Positions 1 to 9,200 of a stretch of DNA of 11,961 bases are shown piece by piece (the first letter of the stretch is position 1; the number at the start of each line of letters is the position of its first letter). Under the pieces are notes generated by a model that was not told the origin of the DNA, did no database searches, and was given only the letters and a program-made list of their open reading frames with translations. The DNA comes from Deltaproteobacteria bacterium (GTDB lineage: Bacteria; Desulfobacterota; Desulfobaccia; Desulfobaccales; Desulfobaccaceae): assembly GCA_016874895.1 (NCBI GenBank), contig VGSX01000091.1, positions 1 through 11,961 on the forward strand, read 5' to 3'. The position numbers were made by a program, and so were the translations under genes.

Positions 1-30
1 GCAGTCCGAGTCGGTTAACAGGCATGGCAA

Positions 31-255
31 TCAGGCCGCATACCGCAAAATTTCCACCTCGGCTCCGTTTTGGTCCGCTGTTTCAGCACGTTGGAGCAGA
101 TAAGCGGTCACCTCTGCGGATAAATAGTACTCTCCGCAATTTTCACAAACTTCGGCGGTTACTTCTTTTAAAATAATGATGCTCCCGGCCCGCTCCAGGG
201 TGACGGTGACCTTACCGGGGTTGGTTTGCCCATGTTTACAGATGATACAATGCAT
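31..255 (-). CDS. YgiT-type zinc-finger protein (MqsA N-terminal-like), orphan
   Basis: This is a 74-residue protein with two CxxC pairs (C3/C6 and C37/C40) around an Arg/Gly/Ile-rich strand region, and a CENCGEYY motif after the second pair. This is the layout of the YgiT-type zinc-finger family, related to the zinc-binding N-terminal half of the MqsA antitoxin. The ATG is preceded by AGGAG with a 6-nt gap, so the start is well supported. In many genomes such proteins sit beside a small toxin gene (MqsR-like or DUF4258). Here no toxin fits in the 175 bases upstream, and the window ends 30 bases downstream, so a partner could only lie outside. It lacks the DNA-binding HTH half of full MqsA. 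The family call is good; an antitoxin role is only inferred. Confidence 0.8.
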   Translation of the reverse strand: MHCIICKHGQTNPGKVTVTLERAGSIIILKEVTAEVCENCGEYYLSAEVTAYLLQRAETADQNGAEVEILRYAA

Positions 256-321
256 TCCTATCTCCTGGTTTTGAAATCAGCCTGCCAAAGGCCTGGGTCT
301 GGAACATAAGCAGTAATCACA

Positions 322-375
322 AAAAGACAGGGAAGAGGGAATTCCCTTTTCCCTCTTCCCTCTTCCCTGTCTTTT
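322..375 (-). terminator. Strong hairpin terminator downstream of ftsK
   Basis: A perfect 19-bp inverted repeat (322-340 against 357-375, extended to 20 bp by A341/T356) encloses a 14-base loop. On the minus strand the hairpin ends in TTTTT (321-325 complement), so it reads as an intrinsic terminator for ftsK. It separates ftsK from the YgiT-type gene. The arms are built from GGGAAGAGGGA-type runs. The plus-strand side also ends in TTTT, so it may work in both directions. Confidence 0.75.
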
Positions 376-430
376 AAATCGGTGAACGGCATGACCACTG
401 TAGATAATCTCCTGACAGACAAGGATTCTA

Positions 431-2734
<2,304 letters not shown>

Positions 2735-3119
2735 CGGATAAAGTTGGAAATTTTTTTAATGTCCCTATTTTAACCAGTCCGGCGGGGGATTGCAACGCGA
2801 GAGTTCGGGCGGCAGTGGTTAGTGGCTGGTGGCCAGTGGTCAGTTTTTAGTTGCTGCTCAGTAAGTTCCAATACTGATCAATTAAATTGAACGTAAGCGT
2901 TCAGCGGTCAGCTAAAGCTTTAAATTAAAATAGTTATTTCGAGATGGCAGCTCGCTGGCTTCTCGATTATTTCGCCTTACCCAATGTTTTTGCTGAAAGC
3001 TGATTGCTGATAGCTGAACGCCTACAATTGAACTTTATTAACCCTCCGGTTCCCTCGAAAAAAGCCAAGTTCTATTTACCAGGTAAAGCGGTGGCCAAGC
3101 ACAGCTTGGCAGAATCGAC
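2735..3119. other. Non-coding, repeat-rich region upstream of ftsK
   Basis: No convincing gene is present. The stretch holds a degenerate TGG/CAGTGG-rich tract (about 2812-2850) and the MITE-like element at 2893-3025. On the minus-strand exit side of the intron-like element lie small hairpins: GCCAAGC-ACA-GCTTGGC (3094-3110) and TTTACC-A-GGTAAA (3075-3087). A run of six A (3058-3063) reads as TTTTTT on the minus strand after another CTTGGC. The ftsK promoter must lie here, but no box can be named with confidence. Confidence 0.6.
2893..3025. mobile_element. MITE-like element, copy 1 (133 bp) with 8-bp target duplication
   Basis: The ends are imperfect terminal inverted repeats: GTAAGCGTTCAGCGGTCAGC at the left, and at the right the complement of GTAGGCGTTCAGCTATCAGC (17 of 20 identical). 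The element is flanked by an exact 8-bp direct repeat, AATTGAAC, at 2885-2892 and 3026-3033, the expected mark of insertion. The last 41 bases (2985-3025) and the first 21 (2893-2913) are identical to those of copy 2 at 10643-10789, while the middle is diverged and 14 bp shorter. There is no coding capacity, so it would depend on a transposase from elsewhere. The right end carries iterated GCTGAWWGCTGA units. Confidence 0.75.
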
Positions 3120-3256
3120 ATAGGTAGGCCCTCACGGGCTTTCCCTGTCACACCACCGGGCGTATGGGTCCGTACCCGGTGCTTCGCTAACCCTTCACCT
3201 CCATCAGGTCGGGTAGAGGACTCTCACCTCCGAGCTGTTGTGCATGCTCGGCACAC
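3120..3256 (-). mobile_element. Deleted group II (class C-like) intron remnant
   Basis: Read on the minus strand, the 5' end GTGTGCC fits the group II consensus GUGYG and begins right after the TTTTT of the preceding terminator hairpin. That is the known insertion site of bacterial class C introns. Two 5' stems follow: CCGAGC with GCTCGG, then GAGG with CCTC. About 75 bases in, the sequence jumps to a domain V-like hairpin (about 3146-3182), where CACCGGG pairs with CCCGGTG around a GTAC/ATAC inner stem with a 2-base GC bulge. A domain VI-like stem (GCCC-GTGA-GGGC, then CTACCTAT, about 3120-3144) ends in AT, matching the 3' AY rule. Domains II-IV and the reverse transcriptase are missing. One C-A mismatch in the domain V stem suggests decay. 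The identification comes from pattern recognition, without a covariance-model search. Confidence 0.65.
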
Positions 3257-3257
3257 A

Positions 3258-3286
3258 AAAAGGCTGGTCCAGGGGACCAGCCTTTT
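3258..3286 (-). terminator. Intrinsic terminator of the Lys-rich secreted protein gene
   Basis: A perfect 13-bp stem (AAAAGGCTGGTCC, 3258-3270, with GGACCAGCCTTTT, 3274-3286) has a 3-base loop. On the minus strand it is followed by TTTTT. It lies 25 bases past the stop of the small gene at 3311-3523, and the group II-like element starts at the next base after the T-run. Confidence 0.85.
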
Positions 3287-3310
3287 CGATAGCCCAACAG
3301 GGCGGCAGGA

Positions 3311-3523
3311 TTATTGTGGGGATGCAGCAGGATTCTTTGCTTTTTTCCCCTTTTTGGGTTTTTTAGCCTTTTTAGCCTTTTTAGCCTTTTTGGCCTTTTG
3401 GGGAGCGGCCTGCTCCGCTCCGGGGACGGGCGGCTCACCGGGAGCAGCCATTTGGGCCGTGCTGGCGCCGGCCACACCAAGGGTAAAGAATAACGCCAGA
3501 ATAAATGATAAAACCTTCTTCAA
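3311..3523 (-). CDS. Small exported Lys/Ala-rich repeat protein
   Basis: This is a predicted 70-residue product. A signal peptide (MKKVLSFILALFFTLGVAGA, likely cut after ASTA) precedes a Pro/Ala-rich spacer. A tail of about 20 residues follows, made of KKA/KKP/KKG triplets (residues 43-63), resembling the C-terminal tails of histone H1-like proteins. The start chosen is TTG at 3523, preceded by AGGAGG with a 9-base gap and opening directly into a classical signal peptide. An upstream in-frame TTG at 3547 would add eight residues but would place the AGGAGG inside the gene and has no ribosome site of its own. No ATG is available. The tail would be strongly cationic in the periplasm and could bind anionic polymers, but that is inference. 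The coding sequence ends before its own terminator. Confidence 0.65.
   Translation of the reverse strand: MKKVLSFILALFFTLGVAGASTAQMAAPGEPPVPGAEQAAPQKAKKAKKAKKAKKPKKGKKAKNPAASPQ
3359..3401. repeat. 9-bp tandem microrepeat (TTTTTAGCC) inside the Lys-rich gene
   Basis: About four near-identical 9-base units (TTTTTAGCC on the plus strand) encode repeated AKK on the minus strand. Because the unit is a multiple of three, slippage would change the length of the Lys tail without breaking the frame. Confidence 0.75.
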
Positions 3524-3547
3524 CGCCTTCCACCTCCTCCGAGGCAA

Positions 3548-3800
3548 TAAAATAAGCGAGCCTAAACAGGCTCGTTAAGGGTAAATGATAACTCTTTTGA
3601 GGTGGTCGTCAATAAAAATAATTGAAATATCCAAAAAAATAATATATCAAGCTAATACAATAGGTTATGATGCTTTAAGAGGCAATTCCGCACCGATTTT
3701 CAGCAGGAGTTTAGTTATCGGCAGAGTAAAGCGCATCATTCGTTTTTTATCACTGCAGAGGGCGCGGACTATTTCCTCGGCGTCTCTGCGGTGAATAATT
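3548..3800. other. Non-coding region between the Lys-rich gene and the cyclophilin gene
   Basis: This region is AT-rich with no supported gene. A 7-bp hairpin, CGAGCCT-AAAC-AGGCTCG (3557-3574), lies in the 5' leader of the Lys-rich gene. A GCGTCTCTGCGGTGA motif (3780-3794) recurs at 11766-11780. It also contains whatever promoter serves the Lys-rich gene, not identifiable with confidence. Confidence 0.5.
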
Positions 3801-3840
3801 TATCCCCTCTCTCCCTTGAGGATTAGGGGGCGGGGGTATT
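3801..3840. repeat. REP-like palindromic repeat, copy A
   Basis: This is a C-rich/G-rich imperfect palindrome of the form TATCCCCTCTCTCCCTT...AGGGGGCGGGGGTA. It lies four bases past the cyclophilin stop, so it could fold at the end of that mRNA. Related copies lie at 4750-4788 (inverted), 9618-9656 and 11601-11637. Confidence 0.6.
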
Positions 3841-3843
3841 TTA

Positions 3844-4476
3844 TCAACCCTCCGATTCCTCTGCCAGCACCGTGGCATGGGTGATGATTACCGGCTCCAC
3901 CGGGACATCGGCATAAAAACCCTTGGAAGTGGTGGGAACCGCCTTGATTTTGTCCACCACCTCTTTTCCCTGAACCACCTTGCCGAACACGGCGTAGCCC
4001 CAGTTGGCGGGACTTTTCCCACTGTGGTTGAGGTTTCGGTTGTTGGCTACATTAATGAAAAACTGGGAGGTGGCGGAGTTAGGCGCGGCGGTGCGGGCCA
4101 TGGCAATGGTATAAGGTTCGTTGGCCAGGCCATTGTCGGCCTCGTTTTTAATGGGGGGCCGGGTTGCCTTCTGATTCATCTGGTCGTCCAGGCCGCCCCC
4201 CTGAACCATAAAGTTCTTAATGACCCGGTGGAAAATTGTGCCGTCATAAAAGCCGTCCTTGACGTACTGGACGAAATTTTCCACGGTCACCGGGGATTTA
4301 TCCGGGTACAGTTCCAGAACGATATCTCCCAGGGAAGTCTCCAGCTTAACCATAACAGGCCTTTCGGCCGCCCAGGCCCTCTCCTCCCAGGCGCCGGCGC
4401 CCAAGATTACGACCAGGACGGCGAGTGCAGCCAACAGAGGGAGCAGCAACAGACGGAGCGGCAGTTTAAGATGCAT
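3844..4476 (-). CDS. Cyclophilin-type peptidyl-prolyl cis-trans isomerase, exported
   Basis: This is a 210-residue protein that catalyses cis-trans isomerisation of X-Pro bonds, here most likely in the periplasm. Residues 1-37 form a signal peptide or signal anchor with a long Leu/Val/Ala core and a possible AWA cleavage site. The cyclophilin domain runs from about residue 41 to 204. It has IFHRVIKNFMVQGG (81-94, with the catalytic Arg of FHR), IAMART (125-130), SQFFIN (137-142) and WGYAVFGKV (159-167). The start at 4476 is chosen because AAAGGA sits 6 bases before that ATG. In-frame upstream codons (ATG at 4491, TTG at 4527) lack a ribosome site and would place extra residues before the signal peptide. 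It stands alone, with about 0.8 kb of non-coding DNA upstream and a REP-like palindrome immediately downstream. Confidence 0.93.
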   Translation of the reverse strand: MHLKLPLRLLLLPLLAALAVLVVILGAGAWEERAWAAERPVMVKLETSLGDIVLELYPDKSPVTVENFVQYVKDGFYDGTIFHRVIKNFMVQGGGLDDQMNQKATRPPIKNEADNGLANEPYTIAMARTAAPNSATSQFFINVANNRNLNHSGKSPANWGYAVFGKVVQGKEVVDKIKAVPTTSKGFYADVPVEPVIITHATVLAEESEG

Positions 4477-4749
4477 TGCGGATCCTTTCATGACAGACAC
4501 CATGAAAAAGAATGCCTTTGATATCAACCATAAGGGTAGTATGTCGATATTGGTAAAAAAATATAGCAGAAAAGGATTATAGAGGCAATGGGCAGATTGG
4601 GGGGCGGGCTAACGCAATGCTTTTTTTGAGCCAGGAAGTCCTAAGTCCAAGGTTCAAAGCCTCAGGGCGCCGAGGCCAGGGGCATACCTCCTGTGAAAGT
4701 AATTTTCATGACTTACAAGTCACCTGCGAGCCATGGAAATAACTCACTA

Positions 4750-4788
4750 TATTCCCTCATCCTAACCCTTTCCCAGAGGGAGAGGGAT
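4750..4788. repeat. REP-like palindromic repeat, copy B (inverted)
   Basis: The sequence TTCCCTCATCCTAACCC...GAGGGAGAGGGAT is the reverse complement of the consensus shared with copies A, C and D. It is an imperfect palindrome with G-rich and C-rich arms lying in intergenic DNA. Confidence 0.6.
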
Positions 4789-4878
4789 CAACACTACAAC
4801 ATCATTTAATTTATTGATCAGTTATTTTTTTCCGATGAGAGATATAGGCCCGGTAATTTTTTCTCTGAATATCAGCCA

Positions 4879-4992
4879 CTAGATCGATGAGATTATCCAT
4901 TGTAGATGATGCCAGCCGGGATATTTTCTTACTTCATAGTGGTCCATGCCCAGTTCCGTTTTGGTTTCTTCGAAACTTTGCTCTACTCTTTG
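4879..4992 (-). pseudogene. Transposase C-terminal remnant (IS701/IS4-like DDE family)
   Basis: A 37-codon stretch between two stops contains EQSFEETKTELGMDHYEVRK followed by YPGWHH. This resembles the region around the third catalytic acid (the Glu in IEQSFEE) and the following GWH motif of IS701/IS4-type DDE transposases. Similarity is lost on both sides: upstream is an in-frame TGA at 4993-4995, and after GWHH the frame departs and stops at 4879. No terminal repeats of the parent element could be seen. It marks an old insertion that has decayed. The family assignment rests on remembered motif shape. Confidence 0.55.
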
Positions 4993-5286
4993 TCAATATT
5001 TATATGTCGTTGTAGTGTTTACCTGTCCGAAACGCAGGCAGGAGAGCAACTTTTCCCCCGCTACCCCTCGCCGATTCCCCTTGTCAAAACAGGATGTTTA
5101 TGGTATCAGAGATAAGGGAAGCATATCGTTATGAAATCGCCTAATGCTCTGATTTTATAACCTATTTATTACTCTTGAAATTCTGGTTGCGGCCGGTGCA
5201 TCAGGAGCAGCGGGCTCCGGGGGAGATGGTCTCACCGGCCGGTGACAACGGTGCCAGGATTGGTCGGGGTAGTTAAGGGGGGGATT

Positions 5287-5931
5287 ATGAGGAGAATGTG
5301 GTTATTTCTGTGTATCATTTCGTTATTGCTCATTATCGGCGGCTGCGGGAGTAAGAAGCAGGTTGTCACCACCCTCCCGCCGGAAGAAGTGGAAGAAGTG
5401 GGGGTGGCTGAGGAGAAAATTGACCCGAAGTTTGCTGCCGACCAGAAGGTGGTGAAAAACATTCTGGCCGAGAATCATCTCGGTCTCGGCGCCAGACCCA
5501 CCGTTGTGCTGGTGCGCAAAGAAGGTCGCACCCTGAGCGTCTTTAGAGGCGCTACGCCCATAAAATCTTACCCGGTGGTGTTGGGGCATAATCCCAGAAA
5601 TGACAAGCTCATGCAGGGTGATAAGTGCACCCCCGAAGGGATCTATCGGGTGGTGACCAAATTTCCCCACCACAAGTGGAGTAAATTTATCCTCCTGGAC
5701 TATCCTAACACCAGAAATTGGCTGAATTTTGCCGAGGCCAAAAGACGCGGCAAGATACCCTTAACTGCTCAGATCGGGGGGGAAATCGGCATTCATGGCA
5801 CCGAGGACGATTTAAAAAACCTCCTGGGTGAAAATTGGACGGAGGGCTGCGTTGCCCTGACCAATAAACATATCAGAGAACTGTATTATTTAGTGGAGCC
5901 AGGCTCCCTGGTGATCATCAAGCGCAAATAA
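5287..5931 (+). CDS. Lipoprotein L,D-transpeptidase (YkuD domain)
   Basis: This is a 214-residue envelope enzyme. L,D-transpeptidases form 3-3 cross-links in peptidoglycan or attach proteins to it, using a catalytic Cys. Residues 1-20 are a lipoprotein signal ending in the lipobox IGGC, with C20 as the lipidation site. An acidic spacer (30-55) precedes the YkuD domain (about 72-212). The active-site region shows IHGT (H170) and, 18 residues on, WTEGCVALTN with C188 as the nucleophile. The motif is close to the usual HGT...S-x-GC-h-R/N pattern, with Glu just before GC. The start at 5287 is preceded by AAGGGGGGG. An upstream in-frame GTG at 5242 would add 15 residues before the signal peptide and is less likely. 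A GC-rich hairpin follows the gene. Confidence 0.93.
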   Translation: MRRMWLFLCIISLLLIIGGCGSKKQVVTTLPPEEVEEVGVAEEKIDPKFAADQKVVKNILAENHLGLGARPTVVLVRKEGRTLSVFRGATPIKSYPVVLGHNPRNDKLMQGDKCTPEGIYRVVTKFPHHKWSKFILLDYPNTRNWLNFAEAKRRGKIPLTAQIGGEIGIHGTEDDLKNLLGENWTEGCVALTNKHIRELYYLVEPGSLVIIKRK

Positions 5932-5971
5932 ATGTTGGCGAATATTGCCGCACATTCAGGACAATCCGGTG

Positions 5972-5993
5972 GGGCGGGCCCAGGGGCCCGCCC
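5972..5993 (+). terminator. GC-rich hairpin after the L,D-transpeptidase gene
   Basis: A perfect 10-bp inverted repeat, GGGCGGGCCC (5972-5981) with GGGCCCGCCC (5984-5993), lies 40 bases past the stop. It is followed by GTTCTAT, a weak T-tract. It is a probable terminator or 3' mRNA-stabilising stem. The 2-base gap means the inner pairs must open to form the loop. Confidence 0.6.
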
Positions 5994-6068
5994 GTTCTAT
6001 CATAGCACGGACTGGTCTATTTTCCACCGGCCAAGAATGAATCTAATGGTTCTAGAGGATATACCGAG

Positions 6069-6260
6069 ATGATAACAGCGGAGGATTTTCGGACCGGGCG
6101 GCAGGGCCTGCCCTTTTCTTGTGTGGATGAAATTCCGGAGTGCTGTTTCCGCTGCTGGTATCTGGTTTATCAAGAAGCAGCCTGCGCCCTGCCATATTAT
6201 TTCTGCGGCTATAACCTGCCGGACCGGATAACCCAGGACAAGCCGGCCTGCCTGCCCTAA
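6069..6260 (+). CDS. Small Cys-rich hypothetical protein
   Basis: This is a 63-residue protein with seven Cys (18, 25, 26, 29, 39, 46, 61), including a CCxxC cluster (25-29) and a later FCGY. The pattern is what one would expect of a small metal-binding or Fe-S/zinc-knuckle protein. I do not recognise a named family and assign no function. The ATG follows AGAGGATATACCGAG, giving a plausible GAGG ribosome site 8 bases upstream. It lies 137 bases after the L,D-transpeptidase, past its hairpin, and converges on the autotransporter gene, ending 30 bases from its stop. Cys density and the ribosome site argue that it is real, but it is short and could be spurious. Confidence 0.6.
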   Translation: MITAEDFRTGRQGLPFSCVDEIPECCFRCWYLVYQEAACALPYYFCGYNLPDRITQDKPACLP

Positions 6261-6290
6261 AGTCCTCAGAATGGCGGGGCGGGGTGCTGC

Positions 6291-9200
6291 TTAAAACTCC
6301 CAGCGCAGGCCGGCGCCGATGTAGTGGGCCGTGTATCTGCTCCGCCCCACCTCGGCATTGTAGTTGACGCAGGTGGAGAAATTTTTCTTGAAGAGGTTGA
6401 CGTTACCGCCCACCACTGCGAAGTCCCGCCCCGGCTGGGTCGTGGTGAAGGTGAAGGTGCTGCTTCCCTGGCTCAAGCTGGCGTTCAATCCCCGGCTGTT
6501 GTTCCTGAACTCGTGTTGGTAGAAGGCATACACCTGGGGCACCACTGTGTACGTGTGCCGCTTCAGGGGGACAGCCACCTTTCCCCCCACTCCCGTCTCC
6601 AGCGAGTCGGCGTTCTGGCTGACGACCTTCAGGTTCAGAGAATTGGCGCCGCTCTCCGTGAAGCTGTCCACCCAGATCTTGGCATAAGCCAGGGACATTG
6701 CGGGGGTCACCACCACTTGCTTCAGTTTGAAGTCGTAGCCCGCTTCCCCGTAGGCGTTTAGCTGGTGCCCGATGGGGTTGCTCCTGGCCCTGCGGGAGAT
6801 GGTGGCAAAGGAGATGTGGCGCTGCAGGTTGAAGAGGTTAAGGGCATAGCCTAAGGAGCCGTAAGCGTAGAAAGTTTCCGGGAGATAGGCGGCATAGAGG
6901 GTGAGTGGCCAGGTGTGGTTAGTCACCTGGCCGCCGTAACCCTGAAAATCAGCATCGGTGTAAGCGTAGCCGGAGGCCAGGCCCACCAACAGGTCGTCTC
7001 GCACTCGGTAGTCGGCCCCGGCGTTGACTCCTGCAATGGTAAAGTCGAAACCAGTCTGATTCGTTGATGACTTTTGGGTCCCCAGGACCATGGCCGGGTC
7101 GAGATATACGCCCCAACGGCCCTCAGGGGGAGCCAAGCCTGCCTTTTTCTCACCGCTGAGCATCCCCGACAGGCTGGTGGAGTTGTAGGCCAGCAGCAGT
7201 CCTGCGGCCTGTGCATATTTGAGGTTGAAGGAGCCCGGGAAGCCGCCTGGCACCCCCGACTCCCGGTTGCCGAACCGCAGGTTTGTGATTCTCTGTGACA
7301 AGCCCTTCTTCTGCAGGTTGCCCCCGGCAAAGGCCAGGGTGGTAAGGGCTGCCACCTTATCCGGCGAAATCTGCTGATAGGCGTTGGCCACCGCGCCGCC
7401 GGAGGGCAAGTTATCCAGGGTGTTCAGTGCGTCTGCCAAGTCGCCGCGGGTGGTATCGGCCACTCCGTTGAACATGGTCCCCACTGCATGCTGGTTCGGG
7501 GTCAAGCCCAGCGTGGGCTTAGCGTAGTCCCGGGCGAGGGTCAAGTTCACCTGGGTGTCCGAATATAGAACCTGCCAGGTCAGGATTGGGGTATTATTTT
7601 CGATGGCAGCGAAAGTATAGTCGTATAAATATCCAGCCGTGACGATTCCCTGAAAGACTGTGTGTGAGGGCGGACGGTAGCCATTAAGCAGTACTGGCCT
7701 CAAGGCGCCGTCCAGACGCGCGACGCCAAAATTTCCTGTTATGACAAGCTCGTCGAAGCTTGTAGCTGAGGCTACTTCCACTTCCAGGCGGCCATTGGCA
7801 AACTGGTCGAACCCACCTGCCACTGTCAAGGTGCCCACCGAGTTGCCGGGATTGATGGTACCCTCATTTTCCACCTTCATGGCCAGGGTGCCGGACCCCT
7901 TCAAGATACCCTGGGGGTTTACGATGCACTTGCTAAAATCATTGCCAATACCGAGGGTGCCCTCCATAATCATGGTGCCGCTGGCCAAGGTATAATTTCC
8001 AGTGAAAGCCGCACCGTCGCCCTTCCAGATAATGGTCCCCTGGCCCTTTTGCAACAGATTGCCATTGCCAGTTAAGGGACCGGTACAGGTAGCAACATAA
8101 CTGCCGGTGTCAAAAGTATTAAAGGTCGGCAAGAGCTGTTGGCCCATAATAGGATTACATAGTATGGGCCTGGCTAAAGTGAGGTCGGCGCCGCTCTGCA
8201 AAGTTCCTCCTTCAAAAACTAAGCTTTCCAACGGGCTGCCCAAATTCTCCCCCCGGACAATATTGACAGTGCCCTCCAGTAGTCTGGTGCCCCCGCTGTA
8301 GGAGTTGATGCCTCGCAGGAAAAGAGTGCCGCCGCCCATCTTGTGGAGGATGCCCGTCCCCGAGATGGTCCCGGTGAGGGTGCAGGTAGAGACGTTTTCC
8401 ATGATGCCGTTCTCGGCCCCTAGTATCAGGTTTTTGTTCCAGGTGGTCTGGGGGTCAATGGCATAAAGGACACCGCCGCGCCAGGTCAGCGTTCCGTAAG
8501 GGGCATTGGTAGTCAGCAACAGTATATTGCCGGCCTCCACGGTATCCGGAATGGCCTGCGGCTTCGGGTATTGGGCCAACGCCGAATCCAGGAGTGCACC
8601 GAACTGGCCATAATTCAGCATCACGTACGGATAGCCGCTCAAGAGTCCGGGGTCGGCGTTATGCCAAATATCGTAAGAGACCTCCTTCTTTTCACTTTCC
8701 GCAGGGTCCACGAAGGAAACCTTCCCTTCCCCCTTATCGATGATGCCGTTATTATTTTTATCATCAAAAGAGAAACTATTTAGGGTTAAACAGTGCCCGC
8801 TATTTGAAGCCGAGCCGTCAGCTTTCAAAAAGGTTATCCCGACTCCTACATCTGAGCCTTGCTGCAAGTTCTGAAATAAAAATTGCCAGGTGGGGACCGC
8901 TACCGGCCCCGGGGCATTCTCCAGGTATATGGGGAGGGGCCGATTTATGGGCCATGCCGCATCGTCTGTATCGCCATGCATGGGTTGACCATGGCGCATC
9001 GACACCTGACAGGCATAGTGGGTTTGAAAGGGCGACCGGGATTCTATATATAAGTATCTTCCCCAGAATACCAGGGGATCGGAGGTTCCGGCAATACTTG
9101 TATTCATAAAGGAGGGGCCAGCTATGGCCTGGACATCGCTGCTGGTCGGAGGCTTTGAGGCCAACGAGGTTTCATAGACCAGAGGGTACTTATTTTGCAA

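Larger units (their letters stand above)
4477..5286. other. Long non-coding region between the cyclophilin and L,D-transpeptidase genes
   Basis: About 0.8 kb without an intact gene separates two divergent genes. It contains a GC-rich hairpin-prone stretch (about 4664-4690), REP-like copy B (4750-4788) and a transposase remnant (4879-4992). Upstream of the transpeptidase is a perfect CACCGGCCGGTG palindrome (5234-5245). A 29-codon reading frame at 4811-4900 (minus) starts with ATG but has no ribosome site and is not called as a gene. Confidence 0.55.

Noticed and set aside
2893..3025. CRISPR-like array, suggested by repeated GCTGA units
   Set aside because: The units are short and irregular with no equal-length spacers; the terminal repeats and target duplication fit a MITE-like element.
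3187..3480. 97-codon minus-strand frame with a KRPKRLKRLKR-like run
   Set aside because: It is a frame-shifted reading of the AKK repeat of the Lys-rich gene and runs through the terminator and the intron-like element.
3585..3794. 69-codon plus-strand frame in the gap before the cyclophilin
   Set aside because: It has no ribosome site, an AT-rich low-complexity composition, and ends in a repeated non-coding motif.
3877..4521. 214-codon plus-strand reading frame
   Set aside because: It is antisense to the cyclophilin gene, whose conserved motifs fix the true strand.
4906..5115. 69- and 62-codon plus-strand frames
   Set aside because: They lack a ribosome site and domain, and overlap the transposase remnant on the other strand, which explains the sequence better.
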